From Petunia secreta (lineage: Eukaryota; Streptophyta; Magnoliopsida; Solanales; Solanaceae): a stretch of 64,000 nucleotides of DNA. A program made the translations under genes and the position numbers. The first letter of the stretch is position 1, and each line of letters starts with the position of its first letter. The stretch covers positions 558,001 through 622,000 of the forward strand of contig JARKIP010000211.1 in assembly GCA_029990175.1 (NCBI GenBank), written 5' to 3'. Below are positions 33,384 through 44,492 of this stretch, in pieces. The notes under the pieces were generated by a model. That model was not told the origin of the DNA and made no database searches. It was given only the letters and a program-made list of their open reading frames with translations.

Positions 33384-33651
33384 AGGTGGATTTAGGACGG
33401 GTTATATTGATTTCAACAACTTATTGTTTTCGGTTCGGCCTATGTACATTCATATATAAAATTTAAAATATGTATGTATAATAAAATTACACTCATTATG
33501 CATGCATTAATACTAGATTCTGGATTCGTCTCAAAATGCACAAGCTATAACTAAAACCGTTTATCTTGTTCATCTTTCTTCGTTTTTCTTCTTAAACTGT
33601 TTGTGTATATCTCAAAGCAGTTCTATTTTAGCATTTCAAATTCATACAAAT

Positions 33652-34206
33652 TGTATTGGGTGAAAATCGTCGCCTTCGGTCAACACCTCAAGATGGTAGA
33701 CCGAAGAGAAAACGAGTTGATGCTCCGAAGGAAAATAACCGATCTCGTGGTTGAATCACCGAAGTCAATGTCCAATGGCGCGACCGAAGGCAAGTTAGGC
33801 TTTGGGATTCGGTGACATGCCATCCTACTCGAACAGTAAGGTCAGACGACCGAAGCCTTGAGACAAAGCTTCGGTTACCACCTCGGTTCCAACGGCTTTG
33901 CAGCCCACTACTTCGTCCCACTAACTTCTCCATGCTGCTGTTCAGATCGTGGGGATGCACTTGCTGGTGATGGAGAACGTGGGCATGGCCCTTAGGCCTA
34001 TAAATAGAAGCTCATTTTGTATTATAGGCATCCAGAAATTTGTACTGAAACGCTGCCCAAATTTGTAGTCACATTCATATATTGAAATACCGTTATTTCT
34101 TCGCATTTACATCTCTTTCGCGTATTATTTTAACTTTGATACGAAGAATTGCTTGTATCCGAATCCAAATTCGATTTGTACACCTAAACTGATTTAGGCC
34201 CATACA
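33652..34206 (+). repeat. 5' LTR of retrotransposon B
   Basis: Contains TATAAATAG at 33999-34007 and many CTTCGG/CCGAAG hexamers. The end TTTAGGCCCATACA and the preceding 'gaatccaaattcgatttgta' are shared with the LTR of A in reverse complement, showing common descent. The primer binding site TGGCGCCGTCTGTGGGGA follows after three bases. Confidence 0.93.
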
Positions 34207-34295
34207 AATTGGCGCCGTCTGTGGGGATATAAGCAGTAACGCTTTGTTCCAAAGTTCCAAATCTGTCCTTTGTCAAAAGTTTGCGATTCAACGTT

Positions 34296-36522
34296 ATGGC
34301 TGATAACGATAACAACGGTAACAACGATCGGGTTGACGTTCCATTGAACCAACAACCCCTCGCCCCAATGACAACTGAAGAATTCCAAATGTATGTTGTC
34401 ACCACACTAAGAGCTCTCCAAAGTAAACAGGATGAGCAGGCTAGTATCAACGCCGAGTTCCGCGCTTCATTGGAAGTGAGAAATAGCGCTGCCCCAAACA
34501 GTGCCCAGCCTTCGGCTCCTGGTGGAGGCATCCCGCCCTTCGTTCCTCCGGGAGCGACAACAGGGGGACCTCACAATGGAGCCACGTCTGGGGGCTCGGG
34601 GAACAACCCAACTGTCACGCCACACTTCGGGACGTTTCCCACCGTGGCAGAAACAACGTCCTCGGTCGACGTTGAAAGAATGAGTAGAGAAATCGAGGCT
34701 CGCATTGAGGCACGCGTAGAAAAGCGCCTCGAAGGCTTGCCGGGGATAAGTAAGGAGGAACATGACCTCGACATCGAGCAATACAGGGAGCAGCCCTACA
34801 AGCCCGAAGCAGCCCCAGCCCCAACTCCCCCAGGCTTCAAACTCACATTCCTTAAAAAGTATGATGGGACGACTGATCCCAAGGAGCATATAAGGGAATA
34901 CATGTCTATGGTAAAGAGCAACGACTTAACATCTACGCAGCTCGAGTCGATGTTCTTAAAGAAGTTTGGTCAGTCGTTAGAAAAAGGGGCTCTTCGGTGG
35001 TATTTGTGCTTACCAGCGGGGTCAATCTCCTCGTTTAAAGAATTATCCAGCGCCTTTGTCAAGGCTCACACCGGGCGCAAAAGATCCTCCAGAGGAAGGA
35101 GGATATATGTGAAGTGAAGCAACGGCCCGGTGAGCCACTTAAAGAGTTTCTTGAGCGATTCCACGCTGAACGCATGGAATTGCCTCGGATGGATGATACC
35201 CTGGCCATCATGGCATTTGAAAAGGGTATCAATAGTCGCAATTCTGGCGCTGCAGCTGAATTGCGTAAAGAGTTACAACAATATCAGGTCCTGACGTGGG
35301 AGGATCTGCATAGACGTGCTTACTCCAAAATCAGATTGGAGGAAGCGGAGTTCAAGAACCGAGGTTATCATCAACATAACCGAGGTGACACTTCAAATCG
35401 CGCCGAGGCGCCACGAAATAATTCGAAGGGGAGGTACGAACCTTACACTTCGACGAGGCAGCATGTTAGCTAGAGGTTGGGAAACGCCCCCGGTAACTCA
35501 TACCCAGCCTCTCATATAAGCCAAAGGCTCGGAGAGAATGTTCAACCAAACATGAACCAAAGAAATCCCTCGAGCCCCGCTTCGGTCCCTAGAAAGGATC
35601 TTCCTAGGATCCAAGATTATAACTTCAACATATCGACCTCGGAGTTGGTCGACGTTGTCAAGGGGACAGCCGGGATAAGGGTTCCCAAGGATATGAGAAC
35701 CCCGGCAGACAAAAGAGACCACAATCTGCATTGTGAGTTTCACGCAGATTATGGCCACAGAACCGAGGACTGCAAAGCCTTGCGCCTCAAAGTAGCCCAC
35801 CTACTGAAGAAGGGAGTCTTGGCCGACTTTCTCACTGATAAAGGGAAAGATAACTTTCCAAGAACCGAGGTGACGGACAACCACCTCGGGCTCCGCCCCC
35901 TGAAAGAGTGGTGAATGTCATAACCGGGGGGTCAAAAGTGAACGGCGTGAACTTTGCCGCTGCCAAAAAGTTTGCTAAGCTCTCCATCACCATGGAGAAA
36001 AGGACTCGAGTTGGAGGCTCGGGCAATGATATCGTCTTCGACGACGATGACTGTGATGGGATGATGTTCCCTCATCACGACGCTCTAGTCATCATGTTGA
36101 GGATCAATGACTCTGACATCAAAAGAGTCTTGATCGACCCCGGTAGCTCAGTTAACATAATTAGCTACGGGGCTGTTAAAAAGATGTGGTTGAAGGGTGA
36201 AGTTGTTCCCAAGTCAACAGTGTTAGCTGGCTTCAACAACTCCACGGAGAAGACATTGGGTGAGATCACACTCAAAACATTCGCCGATGGGATTACCAAA
36301 GAAACACTGTTCCAAGTTATGCCCGAGGATCTAGCTTACAATGTGATCCTCGGAAGACCATGGATCCACTCCATGGAGGCTGTCCCTTCTACTCTACATC
36401 AAGTGATCAAAATCCCTTCACCTTGGGGGGTTAGATCAATCAAAGGGGAGCAGCGAGTAGCAAGGGAGTGCTATTCAGTGGCGCTGAAAAGTGGAGTCGC
36501 CCCGGTTGTGCCAAAACAATAG
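34296..36522 (+). pseudogene. Gag-protease of element B, frameshifted
   Basis: Aligned by eye with gag-pro of element A, it shows three lesions. One base is lost near 35075 (accgggcgcaaaag against accggcgcgcaaaag in A). A TAG stands at 35471-35473 where A has a coding ACTCAA context. One base is lost near 35857. The start MADNDNNG, Gag domain, zinc knuckle (CEFHADYGHRTEDC) and protease motif (IDPGSSVNIISYG) can all still be read in pieces. It ends at a UAG that is in the same frame as pol, as in A. Confidence 0.88.
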
Positions 36523-39500
36523 CAACGACAGGATTCGGGGTCAAGCGGGGAGGACGCCCGAGGAGAAGTCGAAAAGATTCCAGCCTGTGTTCAAGAGCCT
36601 CAGAAGCAAAAGGCCGAGGACTCAACTATTGAAGAGTTGGAGTCTTTCACTCTATTGAAAGATTTCCCCGATAGGAAAGTGTTTGTCGGCTCGAAGTTGG
36701 ACCCGGAGTCGAAAAAAGCAATCATAGAAGTTTTGAAGTCCAACCATGATTGTTTTGCCTGGTCGCATTCAGACATGACAGGTATCGATCCGGAGATCAT
36801 GACCCACAAACTGAATGTAGACCCAAAATTTACCCCGGTGAAACAGAAGAAAAGACCTCACGTCGGGGTAAAAAAGAAGGCGATCGAGGACGAGACCGCC
36901 AAATTGCAAGAGAATGGCTTCATCAGAGAAGTGAAATACCCCGAGTGGCTGGCCAATGTAGTGGTTGTGCCGAAGAAGAATGGCAAGTGGAGAATGTGCG
37001 TAGACTACACCGACCTGAACAAAGCTTGCCCCAAAGATTCATATCCACTACCACAAATTGACAGGTTAATAGACTCCACGGCTGGACATGAACTATTAAC
37101 TTTCCTAGATGCATATTCGGGGTACAACCAAATTCTCATGGACCCGAAGGACGAAGAGAAGACCTCGTTCATCACAGACCGAGGTACCTTCTGTTACAAA
37201 GTGATGCCCTTCGGTCTAAAGAACGCCGGGGCGACATACCAAAGGCTAGTGTGTCGCATGTTTAAAGAGTACATCGGGAAGTCTATGAAGGTATACATAG
37301 ACGACATGCTCATCAAATCGATCCAAATGGAGGATCATTTGAATCATCTGAGGGAAGCTTTTGCTGTATTGAGACAATATGGTATGAAATTGAACCCTGA
37401 GAAGTGCGCCTTCGGCGTAGGATCAGGCAAGTTCTTGGGTTTTATTGTCTCCGAACGAGGAATCGAAGCCAACCCAGATAAAATCAGAGCTATTGAAGAA
37501 ATCTCCGAGGAGCTAACCGGGGTAAAGGAAGTTCAACGCCTAACTGGCCGAGTCGCTGCCTTGAGTCGCTTTATCTCAAGGTCCTCGGAGCGATGCCACA
37601 AGTTCTTCTCCGTTTTGAGAAAGAACAATCACTTCGAGTGGACACCGGAGTGTAAACAGGCGTTGAAAGATTTGAAGCAATACTTGGCTAACGCACCGTT
37701 GCTTGCCAAGCCGAAGGAAGGAGAGACATTGCTGGTATATTTGGCAGTGTCCGAGGTGTCAGTCAGTGCAGTGTTGGTTCGGGAGGAAGATGGCAAACAA
37801 CAGCCCATCTATTATGTGAGCAAGACACTCCTCGATGCTAAAACCAGGTACCCACACTTGAAAAAATTAGCACTTGCTTTACTCATTACTGCTCGGAAAC
37901 TACGGCCCTATTTTCAATGTCACCCAATAGCAGTAGTTTCAACCTTCCCCTTGAGAAATATATTGCACAAACCAAAGTTGTCGTGGAGGTTATCCAAATG
38001 GGCGGTTGAGCTAAGTGAGTATGACATCTTATCAACCTCGAACTGCCATTAAGTCCCAAGTCTTGGCAGACTTCGTGGCTGATTTCAGCATTGGAATTTT
38101 GCCCGAGGCAGAAAAGGAAAACTCCGTGGCAAAGGGATCTCCTTCGGGACTATGGGTACTATACACTGATGGGGCAACAAACTCCAAAGGTTCGGGGTTA
38201 GGCATTGTATTGAGGGCATCCACCGGGGAAAAGGTCAGGCATTCGGTTCGATTCAAAAAAGTAACCAACAACGAAGCGGAATATGAAGCGGCTCTAGCAG
38301 GCTTGGAGTTAGCTAAAGAAATGGGGGTTGAAAGAATCGAACTAAGGTGTGATTCGCAATTGGTGGTCAACCAGATCCTCAGTGATTATACGGCTCGAGA
38401 GCCCAGAATGCAGCTATACTTGGATCGGGCACAAAGGATCTTAACACAATTCCAAGAATGGCAAATTAAGCAAGTACCTCGGGAGGAGAATACCGAGGCT
38501 GACGCCTTGGCAAATCTTGGTTCGGCAATCGATGAATCCCACTCGGGGACTGACTCGGTGGTTCGATTGCTATCAGCGCAAATGAGAGAGATGAAACTAC
38601 AAGTTAACTCCGTGGATAACCGTTGGGATTGGCGAAGTAAATTCATCTCCTACTTCGACTCGGGGACTGTCCCCCAAGATAGAAAAGAAGCAAGGAAGCT
38701 GAGGACTCAGGCAGCCTCGTATCACTTGATCGAAGGCAATTTATACAAAAGGTTGTATTGCGGCCCGATGGCCAAATGCTTGGGCCCAGACGAGGCAAGG
38801 TACGTGATGGCTGAAGTGCACGAGGGCGAATGTGGCAACCACTCAGGGGGAAAATCTCTGGTGCGTAAGTTGTTAAGAGCTGGGTATTATTGGCCCACAA
38901 TAAGTGCCGATGTGAAAACCTTCGTGCAAAAATGTGATAAATGCCAACGCCATGGGCGGATGATCCACCAACAGGCTGAGCCTCTTCATTCGGTGGTCTC
39001 ACCATGGCCCTTCATGAAATGGGGAATGGATGTCGTAGGACCATTACCCAGAGGGAAAGGTGGTGTTCGTTTCATATTAGTGTTGATCGATTACTTTACA
39101 AAATGGGTGGAAGCGGCGGCGCTCACCGAAGTAAAACAAAAGCAAGTGATCGACTTCATCAGAAAGAATATCATCTATAGGTTCGGTGTCCCAAGAGAAA
39201 TTGCTTGTGACAACGGCAAACAATTCATGGGGGCAGCCATCACTGATTTTTTCAAGCAATGGGGGATCAAAAGAATTGCCTCTACTCCCTATCATCCAAG
39301 TGCCAATGGCCAAGCTGAGTCTTCAAACAGGATCATAATTGAAAATTTGAAGAAGCGACTCGATGAGAAGAAAGGTCCATGGCCCGAAGAGTTTCCCGGG
39401 GTGCTGTGGGCCATGCGAACAACGGAGAAGAACAGCACCGATGAGACCCCTTTCTCACTAGCCTATGGCATGGACTTTCTCATCCCCGTAGAAGTGGGCG

Positions 39501-39865
39501 AACCAAGTCTTCGGTACGCTCACACAGCCGAAGACGCTAACCAAGAGGCGATGCGCATTGAGCTAGACTTGCTTGAAGAGAAGAGGGAATTAGCTTTGGT
39601 TCGGCTTGTTGCCCAAAAGAGGCAGATCGAGACTTACTTCAATAGGAAAGCTAAATTTAGGGACTTCAAGATCGGAGATTATGTGTTGAAAACGGTGAAC
39701 CAATCAACAAAGGAGGACAACGGAGGAAAACTTATTGCAAATTGGGAAGGACCCTACAGGGTCAAAGCAATCGTTGGAAAAGGCTCTTATCAAATCGAGT
39801 CTCTTCAAGGAGAACCCGAACCTCTGAATTGGAACATCTCCCATCTGAAGCGATACTACTTTTAG
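36523..39865 (+). pseudogene. Pol of element B, frameshifted between the two RNase H domains
   Basis: Carries RT (YIDDMLIKS), first RNase H, archaeal-type RNase H (TDGATNSKGSG, CDSQLVVNQ), integrase zinc-binding and catalytic regions (MDVVGPLP, CDNGKQF, the E of AESSNR) and the same NWNISHLKRYYF end as A. Compared with A, two bases are lost near 38027, between the RNase H domains, so RT and integrase are in different frames. The first Met of the pol frame is at 36637, 114 bases after the gag stop and in the same frame. Confidence 0.9.
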
Positions 39866-40049
39866 CCGAGGTAAATATCTTTTCAACTCTTTTTCAATTA
39901 AACAGCCCCGAGCCGAATGACGCTCCCATGGCTTTCAAAAGAAATGTGCTAACTTGCTCCTCGTTCCATCTTTTTGCTTGACCTCTTCAGGAAGCGAACC
40001 GAACCGTTTCCAGTGCTCGGATCTTCACCAAGATTCAGAACCGACCACT

Positions 40050-40068
40050 GGGGGGGGAGAGAGAAGGG
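40050..40068 (+). promoter_or_regulatory. Internal polypurine tract of element B
   Basis: GGGGGGGGAGAGAGAAGGG lies 184 bp after the pol stop, just before the convergent end of the antisense gene. The same tract, GGGGGGGAGTGAGAAAGGG, occurs at the equivalent place in A. It could act as a second plus-strand primer; this is inference. Confidence 0.5.
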
Positions 40069-40660
40069 TTGATAGCGAGGTCGACATCGAGCCTCCCAAC
40101 CGAAGCTTATCTATCCGACAGCCGGGGACTCACGCCGGAGGATTAGATTTAGTACATTGTAATTAGCCCGATAGCGGCGTATGATCAATCTGCTTTTATT
40201 GAAAGTTTGTTTTTACTTTTTCTACCCGAGGTCCGTTTCGACTTGGTTTCATGTAAACAGCCTTTTCGGGCTCATGGATATCAATAAAATGACTTTGTTT
40301 CCATTCATATAAGGTGACTTTGGTCTCATTCATTTTATCTATATATAAATCTTGCACACCGAAGCTGCACAATGCATCGACTCGAGGGCGAGACGTCGTC
40401 ATAAGTTTGCATCGATTGAATTTAGTCCAAGTCTTGCAAGCATATCAGTTATTTCCAAAAGTGTTCGGTACATATGAAAAATCAACACAAAATTCACAAA
40501 GAAATCTTTCATTAAAAGCCCGAAGGCTGGGATTATTTACATCCAAAATATGATCCGAAGGTCCAAAATATAAACATGAAAGCCCGAAGGCTAATATCCA
40601 AAAAAGGCACGAAGGCCCCAAAACAAAGGGAAAACGTCAAAGTTTTGCAAAGTATGAAGA

Positions 40661-43562
40661 CTACGCCCCATCGGCATCTCCACTGCCCTCTTCGGCGCTA
40701 TCACCTTCATCATCTGACCCTTCGCTCGAAGGGAGTTCATCCACAATCCTCTGGGCCTCGGCAGCAACTTCCCTCGCTTTGACAATTTCGTCCTCAAGCA
40801 CGATCTCCCCGGCCTGGACCTGCTCGAGCGCGCTAAGCCTGGTTTTGACAATGGCCCATGTTTCTTCAAACTTTGCCCTTGTTGCCCTAACCTCGGCTCG
40901 CTCATTGAGATAAGTGATTCTGCCTTCGAGCCTGGATACTTTGCCCCGAAGGGCTGGCACTTCATCCACCTGGCTTTGCAGCTCAACAAGTTTAGCATTA
41001 TACTCTCCAAGCTTGCTACGATATTTCTCCCCCGCTTCCAGCACCTCGGTCTTGGCCCTGAACAGCTCGGCATCAAGGCGGGCATTTTCAAGGCTCAGCC
41101 TCGAGCGCTCAGCAGTGAATTCTCTTATCGCAGCTTGGACACGAGCTTCGGCAGACTCCACAGCTACGCGAAGGTCAGCCTCAGCTTTCGCCGAGGCCTC
41201 ATTAGTGCGTTCTAGCTCATTGTTCAGAATTGCAAATCGAGTCTCTAACTCATCAACCTGCCCCTTGAGAACTTTCTTTTGATTATCCCAAGCGGCGGTA
41301 GCTGCTTGGAGCTCTTTAGCTTGGTCACGCTCAAGGTGAACAGCTTGCAGCGCGAGGACCAAACTCTGCATTTGAAACACGATGTCAGAACTTGCACAAT
41401 AATGAGATCAACCATATGAAATGCAAACTTAAACATACCCAAAGAGCTGAAGCGGCGGAGACGCCCATCAAACTCATAGGGCTGAGGTTTCGAAGAGCAT
41501 GAGCCTCGGCGGGGCCAAGCAAGCCATTAAGGGACATGATATCCTCTTTCGTGGCATCTAGCAAGTTAGCATCAGGATATATCTCCAAAGCCCGAGCTGC
41601 AATGTTGGTAGGCTTCGGCGAGGCACGAGAAGCTTTAACCGTGCTTTTGATCAGGCCTTCACCCACTTTAGCCTTGCCCTTTCGCTTTGCTGCCTCTTGA
41701 TCAGACTCATCCACATGTATGACCTCGGTCGTCCCACCTACTTCAACCCTCACTTCGGGAACGGACTCGGAGGCTAGATCTGGCCTCTCCTCGGGAACTA
41801 GAGGGGGGAGCTCTTCATCGCTGGGTACGTCGACAAGCCCCCGGCGCTTTGTGGTCATCGCTTCGGCAGCAGGGGCAACAACCTCTTCTACCCGAGGACC
41901 TTTCGCCTTGGTCGCCCGTTTCGAGGTGACCCTCTTCCTTTTAGCGCCTGGGGAAGGAAGAGAAGCAACTTGTTTAACATAAGTGTGTGTAGTGGTAGAA
42001 ATGCAAGAAAACCGACCCAAGAAAATTTCATCACCTTGTGAGGTCCCCGGGCTAGATAAACCCTTAGCTTTGTCATCGATGAGCCGTTTCGCCAAGGTCG
42101 CCATTTGGGCAACGCCCTCAGCAATGTTGACCACTGTTCTCTCTTTCTTTTTCTTCTCCCTCTTGCCCCTTTCCTCTTCTCCTCCCTCGACGTCCATCTC
42201 TGCTTCTTCTTCTTCGTCGGCATCCCTCATAGCCTTGCTTGGAAGGCCTGCACGAATATATTAAACCAAGAGAAATTAGAACCCAATAGCTTGAAGGGAG
42301 CCCTAGAGATCGAAGTCATCAACGACTCACCATGCCTCTTGCACGCCCATCGGTTCTCTTCCAAACTGGCCAACACCATCCATTGCCGTTCGGGACGCGT
42401 CTTTATTTGCATCGTCTCGGTGACCCACTCGAGCAAATTCCTCGGTGGGTTAACTTGGACTTTTTCAGCTACACACCAAAAATGAAAGATAAGCAACAAT
42501 TATGACAATACAAAACCGAGGGAAGAACGGAAGCGGGCACTTACGTTGGGCATTCCATACTTCGGGAAAGCCAGGTTCGGTTGACAACAACCTCGTGGGG
42601 ATGAGGACGTATCGATCGTTCCAGCCTCGATCCCCGTGATCCTCGCTCTTACTCAAAATGGCGTAAGAACCCCGAGGCAGAAGAGCAACTACCCCGGCTT
42701 TGTGAAAGTAAGGATAGTAAAGTGAGATTAAATGCTGAAAAGTGAAAGGCAAACCAGCCTTGTTACTCAAGTACTCGAGGGCTTGGACGACCCTCCAAAC
42801 CCCGGGCCCAAGTTGGGCTAAGCAAAGGTTGTAAGATCTGCAAAATACATCGATGATGGGATGTACTGGCAGGTTGAACCATATGGTGAAAGGGTAGGTG
42901 AAAACCGCAGAGTAACCCTCAACATGCGTTGACACCGCCGAGCCAGGCGCGGGGATCCTAATTTCAACCTCGGGCCCCCAGCGACAATCGGCCCGAACAG
43001 ATTCAAGTCGCTCTTCGGTTATGATACTTGGTGTGATGTGGACGGGAATATTCCTCTTTTTCCCCTTTTGGGCGTCTGATTGAGCATGAACCTTCAGATC
43101 CTTGTCATTGTTGAAGCTAGAAGGAATCACCAAACGAGGGTCGATCTCAACCTCGAGGGGAATTTTCCTCTTCGATTTCTTTAATGGCCCCGCCTCGGTT
43201 TCACCTCTGGGATCACTTGTCCCACTCGCCTCGGCGACGCCTACCGAGCCGCCCACCTCCTTGGCACTGGTGACGTCATCGACTCCGACGTCACCTCCAT
43301 CTCCCTCGCGATCGTCATCGCCTATGTCATGTTCTTCATGTAGACTCATTTCGGCCCTATCACGGCCAGCCTTCTCCTTTCGCCTCTTAGGAGCGGAGGC
43401 AGTGGACGTGGTCTCACCACCGCCACTCGTTTCAACCACCTGCAATGGTGGCACAGACACTATAGCTTCATCATTCATAGCCATGGCGGCAAAACGCTCT
43501 GCCCTTTCGCCAGAGTCGCTTGAGCCATGGCCAGAGTTAGTGGCAGAAACAGTAGCGGACAT
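40661..43562 (-). CDS. Five-exon antisense accessory gene of Tat element B (860 aa)
   Basis: Exons on the minus strand: 43562-42545, 42468-42331, 42247-42035, 41947-41439, 41365-40661. All introns have GT-AG ends and their phases (1,1,1,0) equal those in element A. The joined frame is open for 860 residues. It shares with the A copy the acidic N-terminal part, the central block at about residues 220-300 (YPFTIWFNLPVH, QLGPGVWRVVQ, HLISLYYPYFHKAGVVAL), a KREKKKKERT basic patch, and a C-terminal coiled coil with an acidic end. The N-terminal parts of A and B have diverged strongly, the central block little. The start at 43562 gives MSATVSATNSGHGSSDSGER, parallel to MSTTISRQDSSDSGER in A. An open frame in an element whose gag and pol are broken is unexpected and may point to selection or younger decay. 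Confidence 0.85.
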
Positions 43563-43691
43563 GATGAGAATTAGAAAGGAAAGGATAGAAACAGAGTGTA
43601 AATGCAGTGAATGGTTGATGCGATGGCAACTTTAAAAGTTCTCTGTTTTTTCTTCTAATGCAAAGTATCGAGTGGAGAAGAAGGACAAAAG

Positions 43692-43710
43692 TGAGGTATT
43701 TATAGTGTTT
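43692..43710 (-). promoter_or_regulatory. TATA box of the antisense gene in element B
   Basis: On the minus strand the sequence reads cactataaatacctcac, about 135 bp ahead of the ATG at 43562. It corresponds in position to the TATAAAAG of element A, and the sequence further upstream (gttttctccaacgt) is also shared. Confidence 0.55.
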
Positions 43711-43920
43711 TGCACTCGTGCAAGTGGGAAAGCTAATGATGACTGAAACGTTGGAGAAAACATAAAGACGGCGTGACCGTTCGGAGACCTATCAAAAGCC
43801 GCCACGTAATGCGGAACGGTGACCCGATAGATGCGCGACTTTTGAAATTCGCGGATAGGGTTTTGCTACGTCGATTTTCTGCTTAAATTCATTCCACTCC
43901 TCGGCGACTTCGACGTCTAC

Positions 43921-43940
43921 CGAGGAGTGGGGGGACTATC
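43921..43940 (+). promoter_or_regulatory. Polypurine tract of element B
   Basis: cgaggagtggggggactatc directly precedes the 3' LTR, as expected for the plus-strand primer. Confidence 0.75.
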
Positions 43941-44492
43941 TGTATTGGGTGAAAATCGTCGCCTTCGGTCAACACTTCGAGATGGTAGACCGAAGAGAAA
44001 ACGAGCTGATGCTCCGAAGGAAAATAACCGATCTCGTGGTTGAATCACCGAAGTCAATGTCCAATGGCGCGACCGAAGGCAAGTTAGGCTTTGGGCTTCG
44101 GTGACATGCCATCCTACTCGAACAGTAAGGTCAGACGACCGAAGCCTTCAAGGCTTCGGTCACCACCTCGGTTCCAACGGCTTTGCAGCCCACTACTTCG
44201 TCCCACTAACTTCTCCATGCTGCTGTTCAGATCGTGGGGGATGCACTTGCTGGTGATGGAGAACGTGGGCAGGGCCCTTAGGCCTATAAATAGAAGCTCA
44301 TTTTGTATTATAGGCATCCAGAAATTTGTACTGAAACGCTGCCCAAATTTGTAGTCACATTCATATATTGAAATACCGTTATTTCTTCGCATTTACATCT
44401 CTTTCGCATATTATTTTAACTTTGATAGGAAGAATTGCTTGTATCCGAATCCAAATTCGATTTGTACTCCTAAACTGATTTAGGCCCATACA
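43941..44492 (+). repeat. 3' LTR of retrotransposon B
   Basis: 552 bp, with TATAAATAG near 44284. It includes a perfect hairpin at 44137-44161 (12-bp arms GACCGAAGCCTT, one-base loop) that is disrupted in the 5' LTR. It differs from the 5' LTR by about ten substitutions and several short indels. Confidence 0.93.

Larger units (their letters stand above)
33652..44492 (+). mobile_element. Ty3/gypsy LTR retrotransposon B, Tat lineage, decayed relative of A
   Basis: 10,841 bp with LTRs of 555 and 552 bp (TGTATTGGG...CCCATACA). The flanking pentamers CAAAT and CTAAT match at four of five bases, so the target duplication has probably mutated. Layout equals that of A but on the plus strand: primer binding site 34210-34227, gag-pro, pol, internal polypurine tract, antisense five-exon gene, polypurine tract 43921-43940, 3' LTR. 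About ten substitutions plus indels between the LTRs (near 2%) make B several times older than A. gag and pol carry frameshifts and a stop, but the antisense gene is open. Confidence 0.93.
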
